64,000 bases of DNA, taken from positions 1,300,211-1,364,210 of the forward strand of contig FN649727.1 of NCBI GenBank assembly GCA_000310025.1. The letters are read 5' to 3'. Below, one piece after another: positions 1-12,042 of the stretch (the stretch's first letter is position 1; each line of letters opens with the position of its first letter). The notes under the pieces were generated by a model. That model did not search any database. It was not told the DNA's origin and saw nothing but the letters and a program-made list of their open reading frames with translations. The position numbers were made by a program, and so were the translations under genes. The stretch is from Ectocarpus siliculosus (lineage: Eukaryota > Sar > Phaeophyceae > Ectocarpales > Ectocarpaceae).

Positions 1-63
1 GCAGATTACAACACCTTCGATCTAGTGTATCACCTGAGCCCCATGCGGGTCAACTACCTTTAG

Positions 64-747
64 TCGCTGCCGCCACCGCAGCACCCCTCGCTAGACCTCG
101 ACAGCGAGGCCGACCGGGGCACGGGGGCGGGGGGGGGGCAGCCCACCGGCGAAGCCCTCCTCTTGGAGCGCCTAGGAAAGTCCGTGTGGGCAAAGGAGGA
201 AGCGCTCGCGGCCGAGGCACTTGCTGCCGCCGCCTCCGCCACCGCCGCCGCCAGCAGCGTGTCGGGCCCGGTGGACGTCGTCGACGGCAGTAGTGGTGCC
301 GGCGACAAAGCAAATAACACGGGGGTCGCCGGCGCCGCCGGCGCTGAGCTGTCGTCGGAAGACGCCTCGGTCTTCGACGAAACTTCTGCGGTTGGCGCGG
401 CCGCGGCGGCGGAAATAGGGGTCCGAGCCGCGGAAAGGGCGCTGGCCCGGGCGGCGCTGAAGATGGGCGCCTCCGCTGCCTCCGGCGGCCTCGACTGGGG
501 AGACCTCGACATCGGGTACCGAGATAGCACCGAGTGGGAGGAGATGGAGGACGAGAGGCTGTCTGATGAGGCCGCTGCGGCAGCCTTGGCGGCGTGGAGC
601 GAGGAGGAGGAGGAGGAAGGCGAGGGATCGTTGCGGGAGAAAGAGCTGCGCTGGGGGGAGGGGGAGGTAGGGGAGTGGGACGGAGAGGCGGACGAGGCCG
701 CGGAGATGGCCGCGCTGGCGGTTACCCTCCGGCAGTACCCCGAGTGA
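64..747 (+). CDS. 3' end of an acidic, Ala-rich protein (partial)
   Basis: The frame is open from 64 to a TGA at 745-747 and is the only frame here with even, GC-rich coding usage. The product is low complexity: an Ala-rich stretch (AEALAAAASATAAASS), then a mixed segment with GGLDWGDLDIGY, then a strongly acidic stretch with a run of Glu (SEEEEEEGEG). No domain is recognisable. The same frame is also open from 1 to 60 and is closed by a TAG at 61-63. That TAG may be the end of an intron (ctttag before 64), or the true exon may start a little later at another AG such as 79-80. The start of the gene lies left of the window. The long Ser/Ala-rich frame on the opposite strand is a shadow of this composition. 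Function is unknown. Confidence 0.5.
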   Translation, partial: SLPPPQHPSLDLDSEADRGTGAGGGQPTGEALLLERLGKSVWAKEEALAAEALAAAASATAAASSVSGPVDVVDGSSGAGDKANNTGVAGAAGAELSSEDASVFDETSAVGAAAAAEIGVRAAERALARAALKMGASAASGGLDWGDLDIGYRDSTEWEEMEDERLSDEAAAAALAAWSEEEEEEGEGSLREKELRWGEGEVGEWDGEADEAAEMAALAVTLRQYPE

Positions 748-2375
748 GTTGAAGGTGGTTGAATCATTGCTCTCTTGTGCCATGTCACTGCTTGCTGGTG
801 TTGCTCGCACCCGTCATCAGTACTGCACTGCTCGTGGCGTTGTTGTTCGCTTGTAAGGTGCTGCTGGCAATTTCGTCCGCGAATTTCTTTCGAAACGATG
901 TTTGAAGGTGCGTGGGTAGTTTGTGGGCGTTCGCTGTCTCTTTCTTCCACACGAACCGCTGGCAAGATTCATGCACGATGCATGGGATGCTGAAAGGCTA
1001 TGTGCTTTCAGTGGAGACCTGATTTGTGGTAGAAGTGATGATGGTGGCGATCAATCTGCGCGGCATGAAGCGACCGGGAATCGATAGAAACGGTCGTCTC
1101 ATGTGTTCCGCTCTATGTGGCCAGCCCCATCCTTTCGTCCCGGAACGGTTCCGCAGACCTGTTACAATACACACGAAGACTTGGTTTGAGTATGAGTTCC
1201 ACCTGGTTGAAACCCGCGATAGCTTTTCGTCTTTCCAATGGAAAGCAATCCCGTTACCGTTCGTTCAGTCACCTTCATATTTACCGAGCCCCCTCCACAC
1301 CAATCGACCGTCGTCCCCCCTTTCCGCTTGTCAGTGCGTGGGAGGCGTTTGTTGATCTGCACGACGGAGTGGGGTTTAGACTGTGTGGCACGTGGGACAG
1401 AGAACCTCCGCGAAGCGCTGTGAAGACGGTCGTCATGGACCACATCCTACGCATCATCATGGACTAAATAGAAAGCAATTGAATGTGCATAGAGGAGCGT
1501 AGGATAGTGCTCCCGAGGCACCACTATTAGAGGCAGGGATGGTTTCTGCACATTATGTTGCGCAGTCAGGCGTTTTGCTCGAATGTTTACCGAGCCAGTT
1601 TTGACTCCGGGAGGTCTTGAAGAAAGACAGTCCCAATTTGCTAGAAGCTCCGCAGATGACAGCCCACGCCTTCATGGTGGTGAAATGTGCTGGCAACGTC
1701 TCCACATTTTTCTGCGCATGGGTGGGAAGGGGGTGACATGATCGACAATTTTTTCGAGATTGCAGTTGGTCGCAGCCAACCCCGTGAGGGTGTTCATGGC
1801 TGGGTGCGGAGGGTACGTACTTTCTGTCGCGGATATTGGAATGCTTGAGCACGTTTTTTTGTTGCCTCTCTTTGTAGTGAGTGCGGAGCTGATCGTGTGG
1901 GGAACGGTATTTTGGGCGGTAAGAATTCAGAGCAGACCGGTAAGGCGGGCTAGCGGCTGCACTCCTAGTTTTCGTTGTCCCTTGTTGATGTGAATCAATC
2001 CCACAAAAATATGTTGTGGATGTGCATGCTTTCGAGTTATGTGCGAACCTCATCGCGTATGGTTGCTGCAGTGGTGCCGTTTCAGCATCACAGTGTGTGC
2101 TTGTGGTCGCAGGTTAGATCTTTCACATAGAATTTCGTGAAAACACCCGCAGCAGTTTGCTTGTGAGAGCTACGTTCATGGATCAGATTCAGACCAGTGG
2201 GCCAGCGAAGAAACTTACAACAATAAAGTCATAGTAGAAGCAAACATTCAAAACGTGTAACGCACCCAGAGCAGACTGCGGTAAGACTAGTACGATGCAT
2301 TGGTCAACAGTTTTGGAACATATGCGTACATGATGAAGCGTGTACCGTAGAGGAGGCCTACAACACATACATACA
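748..2375. other. Intergenic, nothing recognised
   Basis: This stretch lies downstream of the acidic gene. Frames are short and lack coding composition, and I see no splice-consistent exons, repeats or RNA genes. Confidence 0.5.
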
Positions 2376-3107
2376 TGCCGTAAATTACGGAGTTGCCCCC
2401 CCCCAGTACAGATTCCCCCCCCCCCATTACCTTTTCGGCCTGGAAGCATGGTTTCGTTGATTTAGCCCCGGGGTAGATTGTTTTCGACAAAAAAAAAAAT
2501 CCCCCCGGGTATTTCAATTCCCCCCCGGGGTACCAGCTTCCCACGATTTCCCCCCGGGGGGGATGTATTTCCCTTTTTTTCTGAGTCGATTTTGTTGCAT
2601 CGCGGAGCACAAAAACCATGATATGGGACGGAAAATTAATTTGCAGATCTGCGCTTCGAGCGAGATTTAGGTGTACCTTTTGTCACTTGGCCCTCGCAGT
2701 TGTTTTATGGGTGAAATGCTCTCGTTTTCCTGTCTATTTCTTGCATTTGTCATCCCTGGAGTCAGCTGAAACGTACCACAGCATTCTGACGAAACCTTGC
2801 GCATAAAGGGAACAAATAATCGTATTCATTTTTGGATCTCACAACTCAAGGTAGAACCGAACCATAAAAATAGCTTATTCCTGCGGACAAACTGCGAATT
2901 CTTGTGCATGAGCTGAGGCCATATGGTACCTCTTTTGCGACCCGACAAAAACCTTATCCATCTCTGTTTCGCCACTCTCTGTGTGTGTGTGGTGTGTGGA
3001 CCATCATTATTTTGCACAACCCCCCGGGGGGGGACTTCCCCACGGGGTAGCGTTGGAAAAAAAAAACGATCCTCCCCGGGGGGGGGGGACTCCGTAGTTT
3101 ACGGTAT
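2376..3107. mobile_element. Candidate non-autonomous TIR element with C/G tracts
   Basis: The left edge (2376-2405, core CCGTAAATTACGGAGT followed by a C run) is the inverted counterpart of the right edge (3080-3107, a G run followed by ACTCCGTAGTTTACGG). The arms match over about 28 bases with two or three differences. Both arms run inward into further mirrored C/G blocks near 2503, 2521, 2550, 3020 and 3072, of the type CCCCCCGGGGGGG. No transposase frame is present. The size, about 730 bp, fits a MITE-like element or a foldback repeat. No clear target-site duplication was seen, so the exact ends are uncertain. Confidence 0.45.
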
Positions 3108-3792
3108 GCCTTTTCGTTGTGACGCAGGACCCGACGTCTTCTTCACGGTAGTTGAGAAGGTAGGGGGGGTAGGGGATAGACACGTGGAGACTGCGGGTGA
3201 CGGCATTTCAGGCTGCTGTAGACTCATAACTGCGTGTATGTCACTCGCTACTACATACAGCAACACCTGTACCAATTCACAGCACGGCTACACAGCACGG
3301 CAACGTGTAGATACTCCACTCAATTGATACATACATGCGTGTCACACCCCACGATTAAGTAAAACTGCCCACAGTATACCGCAGTGCGATGGAAAAGAGA
3401 TGTACAAAGCACGCGAGGAGGAGCAGGAACACCGACAGACAGATGACAGATAGAAGTCGTCGACGTCGACCCTCACCGCTCACCGCACCGAACGTCCCGA
3501 ACAGGCACTTGAACCTCTACAAGTATTGATTTTGATTCGGCAGGCAGATTCGCCGCAACACAGAGCTTTCCAAGGGCCGTTCCTAAGCTTGTTCTTCTGC
3601 GCACCTGCCGGATTGAAGCAACTGGATTGAAGCACCATCCCGGTGACACACAAACAGGCGAGCAGCGGCAGCTAGAGCGTGTAGAGCTCATTTCTCATCA
3701 TCTTCTGTCGAGATATATCACTGTAGAGGGAGCGGTGGGTTGTGTGTCGAATTGGGACCACGAGCGGAGAAATCAACTGCTGTGAAAAAAAT
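3108..3792. other. Spacer upstream of the DraG-family gene
   Basis: About 0.7 kb between the TIR element and the next start codon. It should contain the promoter of the ADP-ribosylglycohydrolase gene, but no TATA-like or other convincing motif was recognised. Confidence 0.35.
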
Positions 3793-6700
3793 ATGTCGAG
3801 CAAAGAGACAAACAACACCACGAACAGCCTGGACCGTGTCTTGGGCACCTTGGTTGGATTAGCCTGTGGCGACGCTGTAGGCACGACCTCCGAGTTTCAG
3901 CGGAGAGGGATGTTTCCAGAGGTCTGCGGGATGGTGGGTGGCGGGGTTTTTCGACTGAAGCCAGGACAGTGGACGGACGACACCTCTATGGCACTGTGCA
4001 TGGCGCAATCGCTCATCGAGCGATTGGGACATGATCCTCGAGACCAGCTCGAGAGGTACCTCGGGTGGCACGAGAAGGGCAGGCTGTCATCCAACGGTGC
4101 CTGTTTCGACATTGGTAACACGACCATCGGTGGCATCGACAGGTTTAGGTGCGTGTGGACAAAATAATGAAGAAAACAGGGTGTTGACAGGCTTTCCCTA
4201 TTATGCCCGTGCTGCCCCCCACCCTTCCCCCATGCGGTGCCCTGGCCCTTATTATGCCGCCCATCATCCCCATCATGCCGACCTATGCTCCCCCCCACCC
4301 GAAAACCACAGGGCTTCCGGAAACACCAGGAACTTCTGCGGCAGCACCGATCCGATGGAGGCGGGCAACGGCTCTCTGATGCGCCTCGCACCGGCGCCGA
4401 TGCTTTTACGCCTCCACCCTCAGCTTGCGGTGACGGTCGCGGGAGAGACCTCGCGAACAACTCACGCAGCTAGGACCGCTGTAGACTCGTGCCGTTACTA
4501 CGCTGGCCTGGTAAGATCGTAGACAAGTTTTACAGAATACGTACACATTTCACAAGTACAGCTGCTCCCGACCCCCTTAGCACCCCCTTGGCACGCACAG
4601 AAAATTCGGTGTGTTTTCGCGAAAATTCTGAAATGCAAGGAAAGAGAGACGGTTACAGATTTGGATGACGATGCGTCCTCACCTGAGCTATCTCTAAAAT
4701 CCTTATCAAATGGCCCCGCGATAGTCGAGGGGCCTTTCGACGAGCCATCCATTTGGTAGGGAATGGATATAGACAGCAATTACCGAGAGCGTGGTAAACG
4801 GGGCACGAAAAAAGGAGCTTTTCAAGATTTTTCTCTAGAGCGCGTTGTTGTTGGAGCGCGAGACCTTCTATATGGAACCCAACCCTAACAAGTCCCAGTG
4901 TCTCCTTTCATCGGAGAGCGATCTTCAACGCTTGCCCCTACAACAGTAGGACTTTCCACCAAGGACAGATAGACGCGGCGAAATCACTGTTGAAGCTGCG
5001 GCATCGTCCTGCGATTTTTCTTGTCTAGCATCCGCACCACACTTACAGTTCTCTGTTAGTATACCCTTGTGTGTGTTGAAGATGATGGTATCACTTGTAT
5101 TTAGGACAGCAGACACGACCAGGACGCGGCGGGAGAGAGAGAGTGCCACGACACAGCAAACACTCCCGCAGGGCCGAGCCCCGTGGATCAACCATGAAAC
5201 AAACCCAGGGGACTATCAATCCCTATCTGGATAGCCACTTCCTCCTACAGTCCCGTTGGAATCTTCTCATCCGCTCATGCACACACGAACATTCTCCCCG
5301 CGTACCCGGCACCCCCCTTGCCGAAGAGTTCAAAGGAGGAGGCATGCTTCGCGAGGTGAAACAAGTGAAGAAGATGGCCGCAGACATTGATCTACATCGC
5401 CCTAAGACCCCGTTTTTACGTTTTTTTTGTCACCCAAATATAGGCCCTGAAAATCGTAAGTTTCTGGGGGGAGCCGGTGATTGGTCAAAAGGACAAAGTA
5501 GGATGCGGCTTTCGCTGCCTGGAAAAGCGTGACTTTGGTATTGTGTGCCGAAGAACACAATGGCAAGTATTGTTGCTTTTTACGCTCAATCGAAGTACCC
5601 GAGGTGGACTGCACCCCTTTTGCACCCCCCCATGATGAGCTGACCTCATGTTGGCGATACCCCTGACTGGACCGCATGTGGCACACTGGCCGTGCGGCAC
5701 CCACACGCATCGCTCACTGCCCGCTGCTGGGAAATGAGTGTGTTTCAATGATTCTGTGAGCGTGTCCAATATTCGCGCTTGTGGGTTGCTATGGGGGTTG
5801 CTTCCCAAAATGTGCGATGTCGAATACCAATGGCCGGTTGTGTGCAGCGAGACAGCCCAAAAACATTTTGTAGAGCAAGCCTCAGGATGAGGCTGGGACC
5901 ACTGGCACCACCTGCTGATACTTGGCTTTGTGTGTGTGCTAATATGTTTGGACAGCTCCCGTGTGGTGCACATGGTCTATCGTTCGAAACGTGTGGACCC
6001 CACGTCACCCCGTGGCAGCGATTCGTCCGAATTCGGGTGTTGAGAACCTCGATTGGCATTTGGGTGCGGCAGACTCACGTTAACACGACTCAAGCCCTTT
6101 CTGGTAAAAAAACAAAATTAGGCCCATCCAAATTGGGTGTTCACTTTAGGTGCAACTTTTAACATTCAACAGGCCCTGAAGGGATTACAAAACATGACAT
6201 TGAGGCATTTATGTGGTCGGGCTCCGTGATGCTTGTAAGCAATAGTGCTACTGAAGAACACAGATCAGATCAAACCGAAAGACCCACCACTCTCTTGGAA
6301 AATCAAGTGGTTCCGTTACCAGCGTTATAAGTGATTCGGCTGGGAACAACATGCTAAATCTCGATGCGCCTGTGTGTGTCGTGTGTGCTTGACAAGTTAG
6401 CTGGTTGGTGCAATGAATGGGGCTCCGAAGGAGAAACTTTTGGCGATGGGCGGGTTCGTGCCGACCGGCTTACCGGACGATTTCTGGTCGGCCATGGAGC
6501 CACCTCTTGACCCTGAGGTGGCGGAGGTTGTGCTGGGGGCGTCGCACGCTGAGCGGGAACCTTCCACCAAGGTAAGTCGGTAAAAAACTTGGCCGCCCTG
6601 ATTACTACTACTGTTGCCATTGTTGACAAAGCTCAACATTGTCGTTTGGATATTGTACTGGAATGCAGCTTGCTCTTAAGTATAGTTCGTCTAAACCGCG

Positions 6701-8523
6701 TGAAACACGCGCGAGAAAGTTCGAGTTGTATCCGATCTATCTGTAAACAGTGCCAATCCCCCACCTCGAGACACCCGGGAAGTGTGGATGTGCACGGCAC
6801 ACCCGAGTGGGACACAGCACAACCTGTAAATTCGAAAAATTCAAGAATAAATGTGTCACTGGTCGTGACCCCCCGCAACCCGCCGGACGCCGAATGCCGC
6901 GAGCAGGAGATGCCGACAAGGCAAGGCACTATCCGCAACGACGGGTACGTCGTGCGGACACTCGAGGCGGCCTTATGGGCGTTCGGCAGATCCACGAGCT
7001 TCGAAGAAGGCTGTCTGCTCATTGCCAATCTTGGAGACGACGCGGATACGGTCGCCGCTATCTACGGACAGGTATGGCCGATACTTGGTTTGACAAGAGT
7101 AACGAGAGAAACCAGCCTACAGATGCGAAGGCGACGTGCGAGCGTAGGTGGTGCCTACGTTACACAAGCACCTTTGCGCTGGATTGATCGCGTCCTTCGA
7201 TGTTGCTTCTCTTGAGCCGTTGCGCAATGTCCGAACATTGCGGGCCGTTGTGGCCACCACAAATTGTCAAAAAAACAATCGCGAGTTGTGAAACCCCGCG
7301 TGTGAAGTGGCTCGTGTTGGCTTGCTCGACACTCGAACGTTTTCGAAGGACCCTTTTTTCAATTCTTATGGAGGCGATAATACTAAGACTTAAACGACAG
7401 AGTGCGACGTTGCTGCTGTCGTCAACATCTCGCCTGAACCCATTTGATGTCGATGGACGTGTGTCCACGATCGCGGCGAAACAACAGCTTGCGGGCGCGT
7501 TCTACGGTTACAGCGGCATCCCCGCCGAGTGGCGGAACAAAATCGCGCTGAAGGGCTTGATCGAAGCCATGGCGGAGGAGCTCTTCGACATGTCCAACCG
7601 GATCGACTCATGCCCACACCTTGCCACCCCGGCGTCCACAATACCGTCTACTAGCGACACAACTGATGCCGTCGCCGGCGGTGCTACCCATGCCATGCCC
7701 ACCACGGAGCCCCCGGAGCAAAGAGTGACTCGTTTCGTGGTAAAACCTGCTGCGGACGAGGCCGGTGGTGGTTTTCAACAGGGTGCCCATCAGGGTGCTG
7801 GTGGCGGTGTTGACGGCAACGAAGAAAGAGCCGGTGGCGCGTTCTGGGGAGGGGGAGTAGCGGCCCACTACCAGCGGCTCGAGGATGCCTACGTGTGAGT
7901 GCTTGTGCGCATTGCAGCAGAGCGTGAAGTGCAGCACGAACGAAACATTGGTTGTGGCCTATTCTGCCACTCCAAGCACCACATCGTGTTTCGCCTTTCG
8001 CGTGTCTTCTGCACGGGCATTGCCTAACGACGGGGGCGAGGAGCGTGTTCGAACTCGCGTTGGTTACGATCGGATAAGGCTCTGAGTTTCGGCAACGCGG
8101 CCATAATTTGTCCATTTGATCTATGCGGAGTCTTCACCCTCCCCTATCATCCCGTTCTGCGTCTGGTCGTGTCGGTGTACTCCAACTTTTGTTCCATCTG
8201 CGTGACAACCCTGCAGAGCAATCAAGGCGAAGATCAGGGCGCGCTCGTACCACACGATCGAAGCCTTCGAACAGGACGTGAGTGCCATGATCCTGACTCG
8301 GCAACCTACCCATGAACCCGACGCCAACACGAGTGAAGATGCTGGCGGAGCGTCGAAAACGGCGAAACACGACGATGATAATCCAGAGTCGCGCGAGGCG
8401 AGCACCGGGAAGCGGACGTTGGGGGCTGAGGAAACGGTGGAGAAGGCAAAGGACGCGCTGACGGAAGAGTTCGCCGCCCGTGCGGCGATAGACAAAGTCA
8501 ACGTTAGGATGATGCTCCAGTAA
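3793..8523 (+). CDS. ADP-ribosylglycohydrolase (DraG/ARH family) with C-terminal extension
   Basis: The enzyme should remove ADP-ribose from modified proteins or related substrates using a two-metal site. Six exons join in phase: 3793-4148, 4312-4510, 6401-6571, about 6907-7071, 7488-7894 and 8217-8523 (about 534 aa). Family signatures appear in order: GLACGDAVG (residues 22-30), GQWTDDT (58-64, metal ligands TDDT), [24 protein letters not shown] (from 129), LVGAMNG (186), [22 protein letters not shown] (283-290, the second metal motif) and LAGAFYG. The start at 3793 was chosen because the family core begins about 12 residues later; an in-frame ATG at 3742 would add 17 residues. Intron 2 (4511-6400) is 1.9 kb and holds nothing recognised. 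The 5' edge of exon 4 could be 6904, 6907 or 6910. Exon 5 has a strong GTGAGT donor; read through, the protein would end at 7898. Exon 6 adds a charged tail. No transit peptide is obvious. Confidence 0.85.
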
Positions 8524-10010
8524 TTGACTCTCTGTGCTGTGTAGGAAGCTGCGATTGTGCCGCATTGTGGGTCTGCGTGGAGAGAGGGCTGTGAAAGGAG
8601 GAGGTAGGCTGGGTTCATGCAACTCCAGATAACATGGAGAACGCTTACGGGAGAAATGCCTGGTTACTCTCGCAAGGGCTGTAGCGTTTATCTGTAGATG
8701 CTTTGGTCCCCTTGTTGTATCGTGAGTCGAAATGGCCAGTCGCTGCAACCACCACGTGGTATGTTCCTTTGTTGGCACATTGTAGGCGTCTAGGATCAAC
8801 GTTGGTGACACTAAACACTCACATCTCCGGTTTCGCGAAGACACGGGGCTGTGGAGGCCTGCCACAGCAATCAGATGTAAGGGAGCCATGCAAAATCCAC
8901 TCCCTTTCGAAAGTGTCTCACGGCCAGCGTGCATACCCAAATACACCCGCATAGACTCCTCGCCGGGCGGGAGTCCCACGCCCTTTGAAATCCTAGCGAG
9001 GCACACAACCATGACGTGGCCAAAGAACACCTGCTATGATTGTTTGGGGTGGTCGGCCCTCGATACGGATCGCCCGCTTCGAGTTACGGAGAGCTAGTTG
9101 GATTTCCGCGTGGTCAAGGACTGGAACGACCTTACTCTTCATGTCGTCTGCGCCAGGCGTGTCTGGAAGCTGATGGTCGACGATATGCTTGGTGCAGAAG
9201 GGAAGCTCTCCCATAACTTGACGAGACACGCTACGTAGATCTAGGTGGTTTCGTATTGCCAATCAATGTGGTGGCATCGGAGTTGTATCCGCTATGAGTT
9301 GGGAAAAAATGTGATTGGCACCAGGGATCGGTTGGCACTGTCTTCCTGAGGCAAAATCCTTGCCGATTTTCAAACGACGTTCAAGTTTCAACTTTCGTGA
9401 CGATGTTGTTGGTTTTAGCTGAAGGAAGTATTTTTCCAGCAACCTACACGGCAGGTCAGGTAACACCTGAGGAAGAAACCCTTGCAAGAGTGAAATTTCC
9501 ACATCTCAGCAACACGAGGGTCGTGAAACACGATAAGGTCCAAGATTGTCTCCCACATGTAGCGTGCGAAGCAGCGAGCGATAAATTCTTTTTGATATGT
9601 TTCAATCGATCGGCTTGCGCCTTAAAAAACAACCCAACAGCTTGGACTACGCAAGGCGGCGCAGTGAAAGGTGGTACAATGTGCACTATCTCCGGTTCGG
9701 CAAAGGCAATATCAAAGCACACAACGCATACCACACGTTGAACCTTTCATGATTATCGCGGTAGAGAGAGCGATGTGTCGGCTCCCTCTCCGTCATCGCA
9801 CTTTCGTGTACTTGTGACGTTTGCTAGGTTCAACAGGGGTTGGTTCTGTTCCGCTTTGCTCCGAGGGCGAAAATAATGTTGTGAATATGCGTATTTGTAC
9901 CAACACCGCCAACCAGGCCTGTTTCACCCCCATCTTGAATGAAAACACGCACACAGATAGAGGAAAGAGAGAGCGTGCATTGGGTTCGAGCCGAAATTGA
10001 TGGTTATCGT
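8524..10010. other. Intergenic, one coding-like patch
   Basis: Mostly non-coding. The only patch with coding composition is on the minus strand around 9056-9240 and is listed separately. No tandem or inverted repeat was recognised here. Confidence 0.35.
9056..9240 (-). CDS. Possible isolated exon or gene fragment, unidentified
   Basis: One minus-strand frame has the C/G-ending codon use seen in the real exons of this window and reads GELPFCTKHIVDHQLPDTPG, then a segment containing VVPVLDHAEIQLALRNSKRA. I do not recognise the family. No start codon, convincing splice sites or partner exons were found, so it may be a relic of a gene or of a repeat. The limits given are approximate. Confidence 0.25.
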
Positions 10011-10221
10011 AAGAGTCGGAGAGATGGCGCCCCCGTGTTAGCGTTTTCGATTAGCCTATTTCTCCACAAGTAGGAGGGTGCGAACAACAACCGATACCTC
10101 TCAGGAAAGCCCTCGACGAGATGTTTCCAAAACTACCCTTTTCGCCACTGGTACCCCCCTGATTGTTGTGAAATACGCTACAAGAAAACGCTAACACGGG
10201 GGTGCCATCTCTGCGACTCTT
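10011..10221. mobile_element. 211-bp MITE-like palindromic element
   Basis: The first 38 bases (10011-10048, starting AAGAGTCGGAGAGATGG) are the reverse complement of the last 38 (10184-10221) with only two mismatches. The middle of about 135 bp has no coding capacity. Long terminal inverted repeats, small size and no frame are typical of a non-autonomous DNA transposon. The inverted repeat may extend one base further on each side (T/A). No unambiguous target-site duplication is visible. Confidence 0.65.
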
Positions 10222-10312
10222 AAGCTATATCTTGGAACATTCCAGGATGCTTGTTCTTCCAGGTATGTATGTTTTTCTCTCCTTTTTCGCCGCCCTTTGG
10301 TGACAACTTTCA

Positions 10313-10541
10313 GACCGAACTTCACAGCTCGATTGCTCCACGACCGAGAGGGTGCGAACGTTGGCCGATACGAGCAAAGAAAGGGTTCAAAAAGACCGTT
10401 CCACCTCCATCCCCCTTTCGGCATGGATATCCCTATCGGTTCTGAAGCAATCAATCGATCTGTGAATGCGGTCTATTTGTAGGGTATAGTAGGGTGTCGC
10501 TTTTTACGCTAGCTAGTGTTGCTTGTCTCGTTCTCATCGTA
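10313..10541. repeat. Dispersed repeat, copy 1
   Basis: It begins with ACCGAACTTCACAGCTCGAT and is repeated in the same orientation at 11843-12042. Shared blocks include GCTCCACGACCGAGAGGGTGC, CCCCCTTTCGGC and TCGGTTCTGAAGCAATC, and the similarity continues to TCTCGTTCTCAT. On the minus strand both copies can be read as a short peptide with PKGGWR, but this is not evidence of a gene. Confidence 0.6.
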
Positions 10542-11842
10542 CGGTTACATGCGGTTTTCCTGATGAACATCGCTCAGGAGGATGATCCAGCGGACGCCCC
10601 TATGTCTGAGGAGTCTATCCTGCCAACCAACTGCTGCATCCAAGATGGGGGTTCATTCTGTTGTCGCCGGTTCTGTGGTGCCGTATCCCAGGCGGAACCG
10701 TACTACACACATCCTGGAGACGTGAAAGGGAGTCTAGAGTACATACACACCAGTGCAATGAAACAACATTTGAATCTACTTCATTTCCTAGGGCATTCTT
10801 CGCCCTACCCCGAGTCCATTTTCCGTTAGCTGACTGACTGGCTGAGCAGCGAATAGGACGATTGTTTACCTTGTGACCACAATATCGAACGTTGACCGGC
10901 GAAATTCTCTAGCACCACATTCTTCCTCTTCCACAGGTACATGGATAAGAGTTCGCGGTAGATTACCAATGGGCTTAACGTGTTGTACGGTGATCTATAT
11001 TTTTTCGGTTGTTCCCGAGCAGCTCTGGTACAATTTTTGGTTTCCATCCGCCGTCGGGTCGTGATCTGTCAATGCTGTAAACTCCGCCAGCAGCTAATTA
11101 TACCCGCAAACAAGCAAATCAGCTTCAGACAAGGCAACACCGACGATACTCGTCGCGTTGATTTATCACATTCAGAATCCATCTTTTGAAATTGTGGGGC
11201 ACTACGTGCTTCATGCGATGCATGCAGTAGAACCCTCGAACTCGTTGGGGCGCGAAAAAATCGTCCTGTCATGTGCTGTCCGTGTCGGATTTGAATTCCA
11301 CTCTTTTTGGAAGTTGATCAAGTCTAGGATCTCGGCGGGGCTCTCGTCTGTAGTTAGTTGCGGAACGTGTTTGAATGGATCTCGTCATGGCGCCAACATG
11401 TCAATTCATATTTTGCTTTCGTGTAGTCGACCGAGTGGTCCCGATACATCGCGGTCCCGGTTAACGCGGGTACCGCGGTAATATGTCCTTGGCACAACTC
11501 TCAACTTTCGTTTCAGGGACCAAGCCCCCAAGCGCGGGTCCCGATGTACTGCGGTTGTTGACGTTCGTCACTGCAATTGTAATACACGGCGTTTTCCCGA
11601 CGCCAGCTGGCGATTTTGTGTGGAGGAAATGAAATACTCCTCGGGTTCAGACACAATGACCCCACCTCACGGAATACGTACGGAATACGTTCGTTTCAAC
11701 CCGCATCTTCATATTGTGGTAAGGGATGAGGATTTTGGAACGTGCCCGGTTCGCACGTATTTTCGCCTTCACAAGGAGTTGAAGACGTCCGTGATAGATT
11801 TTTCATCTCGGACGTACATTCTCGACGAGTCAAACGAGAACA

Positions 11843-12042
11843 AGACCGAATTTCACAGCTCGATTGCTCCACGACCGAGAGGGTGCAAATACCGGCCGAA
11901 TCGTGCAAAGAAGGGCTCCAAACGGCCGTTCAACCTCCACCCCCCTTTCGGCTTTAGCATCTCTATCGGTTCTGAAGCAATCCATCTGTGAAGATTGGTG
12001 TGTCGTTTTTCTACGCGAATGATGCTCGTCTCGTTCTCATTC
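11843..12042. repeat. Dispersed repeat, copy 2
   Basis: Direct-orientation copy of the repeat at 10313-10541, roughly 80 percent identical by eye with small gaps. The 1.3 kb between the copies shows no element-like coding region, so I do not read the pair as the ends of one element. Confidence 0.6.

Noticed and set aside
60-965. Long Ser/Ala-rich open frame on the minus strand
   Set aside because: It lies antisense to the acidic Ala-rich gene and its composition is the mirror of that gene's GC-rich codons.
3742-3792. Upstream in-frame start of the ADP-ribosylglycohydrolase
   Set aside because: The extra 17 residues (with CC and no family similarity) precede a better-placed ATG at 3793. It cannot be excluded but is less likely.
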